A stretch of DNA of 61,968 nt from a virus. Every line of letters begins with the position of its first letter. The stretch's first letter is position 1. Location: positions 1 through 61,968 of the IMG/VR virus record IMGVR_UViG_3300015371_000034, one strand, 5' to 3'. Below, in pieces: positions 8,463 through 16,880 of this stretch. Under the pieces are notes generated by a model. That model had not been told where the DNA came from, did not search any database, and worked only from the letters and a program-made list of their open reading frames with translations. Position numbers and translations under genes: made by a program.

Positions 8463-9463
8463 TGCCCGGTCTTCATTCTAGACAAGGTCGTTGGCATGCA
8501 GCTGGTACTGGGGCTGTTACGCCTGCTCCTGTTAATTCAGTAGCTCCCGTCGTGACTACTGATGGCACGCCCGCGCCGGGCGAGACTGTTAGCTGCTCGA
8601 CCGGCACTTGGTCGGGGAGCCCGACATACACCTATCAATGGCAGAAGGACACCGTCAGCATCGGCGGTGCCACTTCCAGTTCTTACGTCCTACAGGCGGG
8701 CGACGCTTCACATAGCATCCGTTGTGTTGTTACTGCTACAAACGCTGGTGGTGGCGCCAGCGCGAACTCAAATGCCATTACACCGACGGCACCGCCCTCT
8801 GGCACAACGTATCGTGACGCAGTGTTGGCTCTCAACCCGGTGGCGTATTGGCGACTGAAGGACCTGACAGATTCAGGTCCGAACGGCTTTACTCTGACGC
8901 AGAGCACAAATGCTCCGGGTAACACAGTAGGGCTCGTCAATGACACTAATGAGGGCGCGAAGAAGTGGACAGATGATCTACAACAGACGCTGTCCGTCGC
9001 ACACGACGCACGACTGAATCTTAAGACAGCGTTCACTCTGATCGCTTGGCTACAAACCGATTTCGTTCCGTCACCGTTTAAAGCCATAATCAAGAACGGT
9101 CACTATTTGATGCAGCTCAAGGATATTGGCGGCGGCGTTATGAAGTTCACAACGCGGGTCAATACGGCGAGTGGCAATTTCTGGGATGCTGATGGAACTA
9201 CGACGGTTACAACGGCTGGCAAGTATATGGTCGCCCTGACGTTTGACGGCACAAACGGCAGAACCTACGTCAACGGAAATCTGGAAGGCACGACAGTAAA
9301 CGTCACAACGGCGCCGCAAACAACTGTCAGTCATTTTTGTATGGGCAAGGACCTCGACAGCGGCTTTAACGGCTGGTATGGCACGATCGACGAAGTTTCT
9401 GTTCACGGAGCAGTTTTGACGCAATCACAACTCGCCGCTCTGTACGCGGCAGGTACAGCATGA
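8462..9463 (+). CDS. Tail fibre with Ig-like and LamG-like modules (333 aa)
   Basis: GTG 8462 overlaps the TAG of the giant spike gene. The product holds one Ig-like module (DGTPAPGETVSCSTGTWS ... IRCVVTATNAGG) and one LamG-like module (LNPVAYWRLKDL). They are the same two types as in 4422-8462 and clearly paralogous to them. It was probably made by duplication of spike modules. It may be a second receptor-binding subunit or may assemble with the giant spike. Confidence 0.7.
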   Translation: MPGLHSRQGRWHAAGTGAVTPAPVNSVAPVVTTDGTPAPGETVSCSTGTWSGSPTYTYQWQKDTVSIGGATSSSYVLQAGDASHSIRCVVTATNAGGGASANSNAITPTAPPSGTTYRDAVLALNPVAYWRLKDLTDSGPNGFTLTQSTNAPGNTVGLVNDTNEGAKKWTDDLQQTLSVAHDARLNLKTAFTLIAWLQTDFVPSPFKAIIKNGHYLMQLKDIGGGVMKFTTRVNTASGNFWDADGTTTVTTAGKYMVALTFDGTNGRTYVNGNLEGTTVNVTTAPQTTVSHFCMGKDLDSGFNGWYGTIDEVSVHGAVLTQSQLAALYAAGTA

Positions 9464-9756
9464 GTCGAGCGCAAGTCCCTATCAATCCTCCGCCCTGGGG
9501 TCCGCGTCGTGATCCGCACTTTGAAGCTACACATACTTACGAAGCTGTTGGCCTACACACTCAAGTTGATGTTGAAACTGCTATCCTTAATGGATGGTGG
9601 TTCAGAAGCGAGTGGTACAAGCGGCTCGTTCCAGATACCCGACGCTGTCGGTTTCATGGCGAGATCATGTTCCCGGAGCAGCAGCTATCACAACCCGACC
9701 TCGACAGACTCTACCTGGCGCAGAATGCCGGGATGGCAACGGGTCCGATAGGCTGA
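9460..9756 (+). CDS. Hypothetical protein before portal (98 aa)
   Basis: The ATG overlaps the upstream TGA (ATGA). The product is rich in Pro, Trp and Arg at its ends (INPPPWGPRRDPHFEATHTY) and shows no recognised domain. Gene order, between a fibre and the portal, suggests a minor virion protein. Confidence 0.6.
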   Translation: MSRAQVPINPPPWGPRRDPHFEATHTYEAVGLHTQVDVETAILNGWWFRSEWYKRLVPDTRRCRFHGEIMFPEQQLSQPDLDRLYLAQNAGMATGPIG

Positions 9757-9757
9757 T

Positions 9758-11077
9758 ATGACTAACGGTTTTGGATCACGAGTCATGAGCCTCGACGCAG
9801 GCTCGAAGCCGCCGACCAATGAGATCGGCTCTGTCAGCCAGACAGCGATCGGCTACATCCCGCAATGGGCGATTCTTGAGGCGCAGGACGAGCTAGAGAC
9901 CAACCCCAAGCTGACGTTCCCCGAGAGCATCAGCACGTACCACTCAATGCGCACAGACCCGCAGATTCAGGGACTTCTGACGGGAGCGATCTGGCCCTTG
10001 CTGCGTATGAACTGGTACCTCGACCCGAATGGCGCACCCGACGAGATGGTCGATCACATCTCGGCCGACTACAACCTGCCGGTTGATGACCCGATGGCGC
10101 CGCCGCCGGTCCCGGACCTACAGACCGGAGCGCTACCACCGAGCCCTCGTGATCAGTTTAACCAGAGGCGTACGCAGAATCGCTTCAACTTCCTTCAGCA
10201 CATGGAAGAGGCGATGGAAGCAATCGCCTATGGCTTCATGATGTTCGAGCAAGTCGGCTTCATCAAGGATGGTCAGTGGCATCTCCGCAAGCTGGCGCTA
10301 CGGCCGCCGCAGACCATCACCGACATTCATCTGGCGCAGGACGGCGGCATCGACTTTGTTCGCCAGGGCAACCTTCTTGAGACGCCGCTGTCGATTGACC
10401 GGCTCGTTGTGTATCCCTTCCAGCGGCGCGGCGCTAACTGGCACGGTCGCTCGATGCTTCGTGGCTGCTATGCGCCCTGGCTTCTGAAGGACCGTGCGAT
10501 GCGCGTCGGCGTCATGAACATTCAGAGGGCAGGCGTCGGTACGCCAATCGCACAGGGCCACCCCGGCGCTTCAGAAACTGACCTGCGTGTGCTTGCCGAT
10601 ATGACGCAGCGTCTTGTGGCAGGCGACCGCTCTGGTGGCGCGATTCCGTACGGCGCCACACTAAAGCTGATCGGTGTCGAGGGCGGACAGCCTGATACGG
10701 TGGGCTTTGTTAAGCTCATGAACGAAGAGATGGCACGAAGCTTCTTCCAGATGTTCATGCAGCTTGGGCAGACGACCTCAGGCAGCCGCGCGCTCGGCCA
10801 GACGTTCGTTGACTACCACAAGATGGTGACGGAATACCTGGCGCAGTGGTTTACGATGATCTTCAACGAGCACGTGATCGAGGACGACATTGAGTGGAAC
10901 TACGGACCAGAGGAGGAATTCGCACCACTACTAGCCTGGAAGTGGGACACAGAGGGCAGCGACCGCAACCCTGAGGGACCGCAGGCAGCGCAGAACCCAG
11001 CACAGAAGTTGCAGCAGATGGCCAAAGATGACTCGATTAAGACTAGTGATGAAACAAAAGCTCTACTTCACAGCTAA
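9758..11077 (+). CDS. Portal protein (439 aa)
   Basis: The sequence follows the DUF935/Mu gp29-like portal pattern: an N-terminal helix region with SMRTDPQIQGLLTGAIWPLL, a central part HMEEAMEAIAYGFMMFEQV and a C-terminal helical region FVKLMNEEMARSFFQMFMQL. A dodecamer of this protein would form the DNA gate where TerL docks and the neck attaches. The following genes (protease, decoration, capsid) support the call. Length is slightly short but normal. Confidence 0.85.
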   Translation: MTNGFGSRVMSLDAGSKPPTNEIGSVSQTAIGYIPQWAILEAQDELETNPKLTFPESISTYHSMRTDPQIQGLLTGAIWPLLRMNWYLDPNGAPDEMVDHISADYNLPVDDPMAPPPVPDLQTGALPPSPRDQFNQRRTQNRFNFLQHMEEAMEAIAYGFMMFEQVGFIKDGQWHLRKLALRPPQTITDIHLAQDGGIDFVRQGNLLETPLSIDRLVVYPFQRRGANWHGRSMLRGCYAPWLLKDRAMRVGVMNIQRAGVGTPIAQGHPGASETDLRVLADMTQRLVAGDRSGGAIPYGATLKLIGVEGGQPDTVGFVKLMNEEMARSFFQMFMQLGQTTSGSRALGQTFVDYHKMVTEYLAQWFTMIFNEHVIEDDIEWNYGPEEEFAPLLAWKWDTEGSDRNPEGPQAAQNPAQKLQQMAKDDSIKTSDETKALLHS

Positions 11078-12434
11078 GACTTCACCCGACTCTCGTGGCC
11101 GTCGGCGTGAGGCGCTCAATGTGCGGGCGGCGGCTGCTCAGCACGGCCGCTCCCTCCCGTCTGTTCACCCGTCGTCCGCTGGAGCGCCACTAAACATGCA
11201 AGTCGTCATAGCATCATCGAAGGACGTTGGACCTGAGGCGAGGCGCAAGTTGCGCGGCCTCATCAAATACTACATGTCAAAGCCGCACCCGTTTACGGCT
11301 TGTGTTAAGGACAACACAAAGCGCTTTGGTAAGGAAGGTGCGGAGCGTGTCTGTGCAACCCTCAAAGACATTGGCTCTGGGACCACCAAATGGCGTAAGG
11401 GTGGAAGACACGCGAGTTTCGCGGAATTTCTGGATGCGGCATCTGATGACCTCCTTGCGGCAGCAGGATGGAATATTGATGGTCTCATCTCCGCCATCGA
11501 AGAAGCTTCAGCCATCGAGGACCTCCAGGAATCAAAGCCGCTCCTAACTACAGTGCCCAACGTGCAGATCATCAAGACGGGAATCGAGTACCCGCTCAGC
11601 ACCGGGCCGACAACCTTCACTCCAGAGGACCTCGCCGCCGCTGTGGCTGCACAAAGCGACCCCGCAGTACCGCAGCCACGAATCTGGATTGGTCATCCAG
11701 ACGACAAGCGGATTCACGGCGAGCGTCAGAAGGGGGTCCCAAGTGGCGAGCCAGCAGTGGGCAAGGTCACCGACATGCGATTGACTGAAGACGGGCATTG
11801 CATCGTCGGTGATCTGACGGGGGTCCCACTCTGGCTCGCCAACATTATGGCTTCGGCCTTCCCTTCACGCTCGATCGAAGGCCGCTTCAACGTCAGGACT
11901 CCGACCGGCAAGAACCATCGCCTTGTCGTTCACGGCCTCGCATTGCTCGGTGTGACGTGGCCAGGAGTCCTGACGATTGAAGACATCGCAAGTCTCTATA
12001 CAAAGGAGGGACCCAAAGTCAAGGTAGAAGTTGCCAGCCCTGAGCAGCCAATCGCCATCGCCGCCGCTGGGATGCGCAATGTTAGCGCTCAGGTTACTGT
12101 GGAGGACCTCCGACGGGCCTGGTACGAAAGCAACCGTGGCGACCCCGAGCGGTTCAACTGGTGGATTCGTTCCATCTACATCGAGCCTAACGAGCTTATC
12201 ATCGACGCCGACGATGGCGGGACGTTGCTGCGGCAACCGTTCAGCATCAAGGGCGAGAAGATCAAGTTCCTGAAGCCAAAGAAGGTCAAGATCAAGTACA
12301 TCAATGCATCACACGGAGGAGTGGAGGCAGAGCCGATTAACGAACAACGGACGCACATCGCAACATTCGAGCAGCAAATCCTTGACGTGACGGTTCCCGT
12401 CGAGGACTACATCGAAATCAACCTAGGAGGATAG
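11049..12434 (+). CDS. Prohead protease-like protein
   Basis: The C-terminal two thirds contain blocks typical of phage prohead protease/scaffold proteins: PRIWIGHPDD, VGKVTDMRLTEDGHCIVGDL, ASAFPSRSIEGRF and ALLGVTWPGVL. Residues about 60-130 carry the accessory motif CVKDNTKRFGKEGAERVCA plus GTTKWRKGG that often precedes these proteases. It should mature the capsid before packaging. ATG 11028 and ATG 11196 are alternative starts. None has a strong ribosome site, and the segment before 11196 looks poorly protein-like. Confidence 0.7.
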   Translation: MKQKLYFTAKTSPDSRGRRREALNVRAAAAQHGRSLPSVHPSSAGAPLNMQVVIASSKDVGPEARRKLRGLIKYYMSKPHPFTACVKDNTKRFGKEGAERVCATLKDIGSGTTKWRKGGRHASFAEFLDAASDDLLAAAGWNIDGLISAIEEASAIEDLQESKPLLTTVPNVQIIKTGIEYPLSTGPTTFTPEDLAAAVAAQSDPAVPQPRIWIGHPDDKRIHGERQKGVPSGEPAVGKVTDMRLTEDGHCIVGDLTGVPLWLANIMASAFPSRSIEGRFNVRTPTGKNHRLVVHGLALLGVTWPGVLTIEDIASLYTKEGPKVKVEVASPEQPIAIAAAGMRNVSAQVTVEDLRRAWYESNRGDPERFNWWIRSIYIEPNELIIDADDGGTLLRQPFSIKGEKIKFLKPKKVKIKYINASHGGVEAEPINEQRTHIATFEQQILDVTVPVEDYIEINLGG

Positions 12435-12439
12435 TTCAA

Positions 12440-12994
12440 GTGCGGTTGCACTTTGAGGAAGGTGAGCGAGAACTGCTGGCCGCCCGCCTCGGACTGGACG
12501 ATACCGCTGATGACGCGGCGGTCGCTCAGGCAGTGGCGCAGTGGATGCAGGAGGAGCCTCAGGACTCAGGCGCGAGCACCCCGAGTGACGACACGAACGC
12601 GAGCAGCAATCTCGACGACGTCAACACTGACGAAGGCGACGTTGTGATCGTGGATGTGTCCGAGTTCCGGCGGCTCCGTCAGCGGGACGCTCAGGCGGCG
12701 GCGATCGAAGCCGCTGAGGCACGTCGTGACCGTGACGAGTTGATCGAAGAGGCCATTGCCGATGGCAAGTTCAGCCCGTCGCGTCGTGACCACTACAGGG
12801 CGCGCTATGACGGTGACCCGGAGAACACCCGGAACCTGATCGCTCGCCTCACCCCGAACACCGTGCCGCTGGAAGCACGCGGCGCTGACGTTCCGACCGA
12901 TGAGGTCGATCAGACCAGCTACCCGCAGGACTGGGTGCCTGAGGTGGCGGCTCGCGCTGCGCGGCCCAAGGGCCGCGTTCACGGGGAGGACTGA
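12440..12994 (+). CDS. Putative scaffold protein (184 aa)
   Basis: GTG 12440 follows a strong AGGAGG. The product is acidic, low in hydrophobic residues and mostly helical (VDVSEFRRLRQRDAQAAA). It has a conserved-looking block IADGKFSPSRRDHYRARYDG that resembles the C-terminal part of Mu-like protease/scaffold proteins. Lying between protease and decoration protein, it is most likely the internal scaffold split off as a separate gene. Confidence 0.6.
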   Translation: MRLHFEEGERELLAARLGLDDTADDAAVAQAVAQWMQEEPQDSGASTPSDDTNASSNLDDVNTDEGDVVIVDVSEFRRLRQRDAQAAAIEAAEARRDRDELIEEAIADGKFSPSRRDHYRARYDGDPENTRNLIARLTPNTVPLEARGADVPTDEVDQTSYPQDWVPEVAARAARPKGRVHGED

Positions 12995-12996
12995 CG

Positions 12997-13419
12997 ATGG
13001 AAGCCATCGCCTACTACGACCCCGGCGCAGACATTACCTGCCAGCACACGGCAGGGCAGGTTGGCGGGCGCTGTGTCGGTTGGCCCACGAGCCGTAATAC
13101 AGGCGGCCCGAGCGGCATCAGCGACACCGGTGACGGCGTCCTGGTTGTCACGAACCCGACAGCCAACAACCCGATCTTTGGCGTTACGAGCCACGATGTG
13201 GCGGCGGGCGGCAAGGTCAACATCATGCGGGCACCCAAGGTCGTGCCGATCGAGTGCTCGGGCAACGTCGCCATCGGAGCTTACGTCACCACTGGCGCCG
13301 ATGGCAGGATCGCAACGTCAACCACAGGTCAGGTCGCGGTCGGTCGCGCTCTGTCCGCAGGCAGCGCGGCAACGTTCGCCGCCGTGCTCCTGTTCGACGG
13401 CCAGGTTCTGGCACCGTAA
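12997..13419 (+). CDS. Capsid decoration (cement) protein, DUF2190-like
   Basis: The 140 residues match the beta-rich pattern of DUF2190 head-decoration proteins: AYYDPGADITCQHTAG near the start, then TNPTANNPIFGVTSHDVA, GAYVTTGADGRI and VGRALSAG. Trimers of such proteins clip onto and stabilise the expanded capsid. It directly precedes the major capsid gene, the normal order. Confidence 0.8.
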   Translation: MEAIAYYDPGADITCQHTAGQVGGRCVGWPTSRNTGGPSGISDTGDGVLVVTNPTANNPIFGVTSHDVAAGGKVNIMRAPKVVPIECSGNVAIGAYVTTGADGRIATSTTGQVAVGRALSAGSAATFAAVLLFDGQVLAP

Positions 13420-13431
13420 GGAGGTGAATAG

Positions 13432-14493
13432 ATGTCAGCTATTATGATCCCGGACCTTGACCAGATCGTGGAGTACGCCTCGGTCGAGCAGCCTCGGGTC
13501 AGCTTCGAGCCTGAGTTCATCGACTTGGGTGACGGGTACTTCGCCTTGGCGTCTGGGCCGGAGATTCTGGCCGCGTCGTCCCCGGCGCAGGTGGCGCACC
13601 CTTTGGGTCCGCCGACGATCAGTGGCACGTCGATTACCGTTGACTTTATGTTGCGGCAGCCGACGCGCATCACTCGCATGATCATGGACATGACGCTCCA
13701 GCGCTTCGTCGCTGACCGCATCTTCGCCTCAGGCGGCGGTGTGACTGGCGGTGCGGTCGTGTTCGACTCGGTTGAGGCTAACGACCTCTACACCGACCGT
13801 GACGTCGAGCGTGTGTCGCCTGGCGCAGAGTTCCCGATCATCACTTCGTCCCGGCGCGTCCCCGGCGTCGCTGAGGTGGAGAAGTGGGGCGGCAAGGTCT
13901 GGATCGCAGACGAGGCTCGTGACCGAAACGACAGCATTCTCTTCACGAACCAGCTGCGGCAACTCTCAAACACGATCGTGCGCAAGATCAACGCGCGTGC
14001 CATTCAGGTTCTGGAGGCCATGTTCACGGCCTTCCCGGCGCGCGTCGTCGTGTCGAAGTCGCAGCCGGTTGGCGGCTGGGACGCTGTGACGCCGTACGGT
14101 GGCACGCCGACCGCACCGGGCGCGTGGCCCGCTGCCGACTTTGCCATGGCAGCTGAGATCGCTGAGACCGACGAACTCGGGATCAGGTTCGACCTCTGGA
14201 TCATGAACCCTGGCAACTACACCGATCTGCTGCTGCTGTACGGCGGCGACGGCATCCAGGAGTTGCTTGGCACACTCGGCATCGAAGTCTACGTGTCGAA
14301 CCGTGTGCCGCTCAACACGGCCTACGTCGTGGCGCAGGGCCAGGTCGGACAGATGCGGACGGAACAGCCGCTCGGCACTGAGACGTGGCGGGAGCCGAAC
14401 CGTCAGCGCACTTGGGTGCAGGCGTCGGTGCGTCCGCTCATGTTCGTCGACAACCGTTTCGCCGCTCTCAAGGTGACGAACCTGAAGGGCTAA
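13432..14493 (+). CDS. Major capsid protein (353 aa)
   Basis: A near-perfect ribosome site (AAGGAGGTGAATAG) precedes ATG 13432, fitting the most abundant virion protein. The length and composition fit an HK97-fold capsid protein of the Mu/DUF5309-like sort, with RQPTRITRMIMDMTLQRF, GGKVWIADEARDRND and FDLWIMNPGNYTDLL. No long N-terminal delta domain is present, consistent with the separate scaffold gene upstream. Confidence 0.88.
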   Translation: MSAIMIPDLDQIVEYASVEQPRVSFEPEFIDLGDGYFALASGPEILAASSPAQVAHPLGPPTISGTSITVDFMLRQPTRITRMIMDMTLQRFVADRIFASGGGVTGGAVVFDSVEANDLYTDRDVERVSPGAEFPIITSSRRVPGVAEVEKWGGKVWIADEARDRNDSILFTNQLRQLSNTIVRKINARAIQVLEAMFTAFPARVVVSKSQPVGGWDAVTPYGGTPTAPGAWPAADFAMAAEIAETDELGIRFDLWIMNPGNYTDLLLLYGGDGIQELLGTLGIEVYVSNRVPLNTAYVVAQGQVGQMRTEQPLGTETWREPNRQRTWVQASVRPLMFVDNRFAALKVTNLKG

Positions 14494-14494
14494 C

Positions 14495-15040
14495 ATGACG
14501 AGCCCAGAAATCACATACACAGAAGCGGCTAGCGAACTCAAGCCAGTGCGCGTGCGAGTCCGCCAAGTCGACTACATCACCAAGGGTCGGAATCCGCTTG
14601 GGCAAGAGGTCGATCGGATCGTCACAGCCTACGGGCCTGGCGACTTTCGCCTTGATCCGGCGCGGAGCAACCTCGACCCTGAAAGCCAGGAGTTCGCTAA
14701 CGCTCAGAGCGACTACCAGAATGGCCAACTGATCCTCCTCCGGCCAGCAGCCTATATCGGTCTCATCCAGTCCGGTGCTGTGCGCGATGTTGTCACAGAC
14801 GAGGAGGGTGACGAGGTCATCGCGGAGGAAGAACTGATCGATGTGAACACGGCGAGCGTTGACGATCTGGCCGATTGGATCAAGACCGAGCATCCGATCG
14901 TCAATGACGTTGTGCAGGCGTCAGGCGGTGACCCGGATGTGGCACAGAAGCTACTGGAAGCCGAGTCGCAAGCTACCGGCGGCGAGCCCCGCAAGGGTGT
15001 CTTGGAAGGTCTATCAGCCGTCATCTCCCGAGGCGGCTGA
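14495..15040 (+). CDS. Putative head-tail connector-region protein (181 aa)
   Basis: The product has a beta-rich first half (VRVRQVDYITKGRNP) and an acidic helical second half with the block DVNTASVDDLADWIKTEHP, which looks like a small helical protein-protein domain. Its position directly behind the capsid gene suggests a head completion or adaptor protein. No clear family. Confidence 0.6.
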   Translation: MTSPEITYTEAASELKPVRVRVRQVDYITKGRNPLGQEVDRIVTAYGPGDFRLDPARSNLDPESQEFANAQSDYQNGQLILLRPAAYIGLIQSGAVRDVVTDEEGDEVIAEEELIDVNTASVDDLADWIKTEHPIVNDVVQASGGDPDVAQKLLEAESQATGGEPRKGVLEGLSAVISRGG

Positions 15041-15046
15041 GATCGT

Positions 15047-15081
15047 GGGGGCCGGGTAGCGCGCAACGCGGCTCGGCCCCC
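15047..15081 (+). terminator. GC-rich hairpin between head and connector genes
   Basis: GGGGGCCG (15047-15054) pairs with CGGCCCCC (15074-15081) around a 19-nt loop, in the 53-bp gap before the gene at 15094. No T-run follows; it may be an attenuator or RNA processing/stability site separating capsid from tail transcripts. Confidence 0.45.
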
Positions 15082-15093
15082 GCCCTAATCATC

Positions 15094-15597
15094 ATGGCTA
15101 TCCCCACCGAATTCAGACCAACTACGCAAGAGGTTGCGGCCTTCATCAAGAACCGCACGGTAGATGATAACAACAACTTTGTGGGTGACTTTAGCAGCAC
15201 GACGACCGTCACTCAGTCGGAGGTTGATCGTCTCATCAACGAGTGCGGCGAAATGGTTTTGGCGGCGCTGCGCTACGACACGACTGGCGGCGTCGTCTCA
15301 ATCCCCGTTGACAACTGGCCGGCTGTGAAGAGTTTGATAGCCCTCTTCACGGCGATCTTTGTTGAGGTGACAAAGTTCAGCGAGCAGATCGCCCGTCAGG
15401 TGTCGCCGTACCCGTACCTCAAGGAACTGTTCGACAAGATGCTGGCAGAGAAGCAGGCTGACCTTGGCATCATGCCGCCGCAGGGCTCGGGCGGTAGTGG
15501 CGGCCTGTCTCTTGTCGATCTGATCGCGGCAGAGTATGGCAGGGCAGTTTACCAGTTCCCCGACGACCCGATGGTCGGCTGGCAGACGGCTTTCTGA
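15094..15597 (+). CDS. Head-tail connector protein (167 aa)
   Basis: This helical protein (TQSEVDRLINECGEMVLAAL, KSLIALFTAIFVEVTKF) has the size and position of the gp6/adaptor type of connector that binds below the portal. A Gly/Ser-rich linker (PPQGSGGSGGLS) separates a C-terminal segment ending PMVGWQTAF. The stop shares a base with the next ATG. Confidence 0.6.
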   Translation: MAIPTEFRPTTQEVAAFIKNRTVDDNNNFVGDFSSTTTVTQSEVDRLINECGEMVLAALRYDTTGGVVSIPVDNWPAVKSLIALFTAIFVEVTKFSEQIARQVSPYPYLKELFDKMLAEKQADLGIMPPQGSGGSGGLSLVDLIAAEYGRAVYQFPDDPMVGWQTAF

Positions 15598-16070
15598 TGC
15601 CTGGTCCTGAATTCATCGTCCCGACGGAACGGATCGAGGACTTCGGCTATCAACTCCATGTGTTCGGTGAGCGGGCAGAGGAGCTAGAGCCAGTACTGCA
15701 ACGCATCACCGATAAGATTCTGCACCGTGAACGTCGTATGTTCGAGACACGTGGCGCGACTAGCGGTGTGTACTGGGCACCGCTGCGCGCCTCAACCGTT
15801 GAACGCAAAGCTGGCTTCGCTAACCCATCGAGCCCGCTGCGGCGTACTGACGAACTGATGAAGAGCCTGAGTGAACGGCACGCTCGCTATCAAATTCTCA
15901 GCGTCGATGATCTGGGTATTGAACTTATAACGACGCACCCAGCAGCCGGGTTCCATGCGTCAGGCACCAAGAATATGCCACGCCGTCCGCCCCTGATCAT
16001 TCCGGCTAAACACGCTAGGGAGTACACCAAGGACATCAACGACTTTATCTTCGGTGAGATGAATGGCTGA
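15597..16070 (+). CDS. Neck/virion morphogenesis protein (157 aa)
   Basis: The pattern of Mu gpG / P2 gpS-like tail-completion proteins is visible: a helical N-terminus, WAPLRASTVERKAGF, SSPLRRTDELMKSLSER and a C-terminal FHASGTKNMPRRPPL. Such proteins seal the neck and link head to tail. The gene overlaps the next one by 8 bases. Confidence 0.7.
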   Translation: MPGPEFIVPTERIEDFGYQLHVFGERAEELEPVLQRITDKILHRERRMFETRGATSGVYWAPLRASTVERKAGFANPSSPLRRTDELMKSLSERHARYQILSVDDLGIELITTHPAAGFHASGTKNMPRRPPLIIPAKHAREYTKDINDFIFGEMNG

Positions 16071-16695
16071 CGAAGCTTTTGGCGATCTGATCTCTTTCAC
16101 CGATGTCGAGCATGCCGTTCTTGCTCACTATAAGCACTGGATGAATACGTGGCTAGCTGCACGTGAACGTAAGCTTGCTCTGACAGTTGGGTCGATCGCT
16201 CGGCCGCGCAGCTATATCGTCAAGCAGACGTTTACTGCGCTGCCCGGAGAGGAGCGGACACCTATTGTAATCGCTGTCTCCGACGGGTTCAGCGCCGAGC
16301 CGGTGCGTCGGGGCACCGGCAGCTACGACGGACTGTTCCGGTTTGGGATCGCAGCGATGTGTATGGGCGGTCTTGAAGGTCAAGCGCGAGTGCTCTGTGG
16401 ACACTACCAGACGGCGCTGATCGGGATCGCCCTTAGACACCGGAGCATCTCTGACGGACTTGTCACGCTGGACGACTTTGTTAACCTGAGGATCGAGGAC
16501 ATCGACGAGGAGTCAGCAGGTCGATCGCTCTGTGCAGTTCGGATGGAGGTAATCTACAGAGTTCATGGATTCGCTGCTGAGCGGCCAGTGCCCGCCTTCC
16601 TTCCCGATGTTACTGTTCCGCAGGCCGATGAGAAGCAAGTGCAGACTGTTCTGATCGGAGCCAATAACTACCAAGCAGATGAGGAGTTGCCGTAG
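16063..16695 (+). CDS. Putative tail terminator protein (210 aa)
   Basis: It lies between the neck protein and the sheath, the usual place of the tail terminator that caps the tube. The fold appears alpha/beta with segments ARPRSYIVKQTFTALP, GTGSYDGLFRFGIAAMC and SLCAVRMEVIYRVHGF. The family assignment is by size and position only. Confidence 0.55.
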   Translation: MADEAFGDLISFTDVEHAVLAHYKHWMNTWLAARERKLALTVGSIARPRSYIVKQTFTALPGEERTPIVIAVSDGFSAEPVRRGTGSYDGLFRFGIAAMCMGGLEGQARVLCGHYQTALIGIALRHRSISDGLVTLDDFVNLRIEDIDEESAGRSLCAVRMEVIYRVHGFAAERPVPAFLPDVTVPQADEKQVQTVLIGANNYQADEELP

Positions 16696-16880
16696 TGCCA
16701 GGTAAGTCTTATGTGACGAAGCTCGATAGCTCAGAGCGCGTGCTAGCCAGTGGACGGGTGCTCGTTCCTGGTGAGCCGGTCGATCTGGATTCTGACGAGT
16801 TGAAGGACCCACACAATAAGCGTCTGATCGATGAAGGTCAGATTGTCGAAGCGCCAAAGAAGTCAGGAGGTTCGTCTTGA
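16695..16880 (+). CDS. Small protein before sheath, DUF2635-like (61 aa)
   Basis: The small acidic protein (VLVPGEPVDLDSDELKDP ... RLIDEGQIVEAP) resembles the short DUF2635/Mu gp38-like proteins that precede tail sheath genes. Its start and stop overlap both neighbours. Function of this family is not established. Confidence 0.6.
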   Translation: MPGKSYVTKLDSSERVLASGRVLVPGEPVDLDSDELKDPHNKRLIDEGQIVEAPKKSGGSS

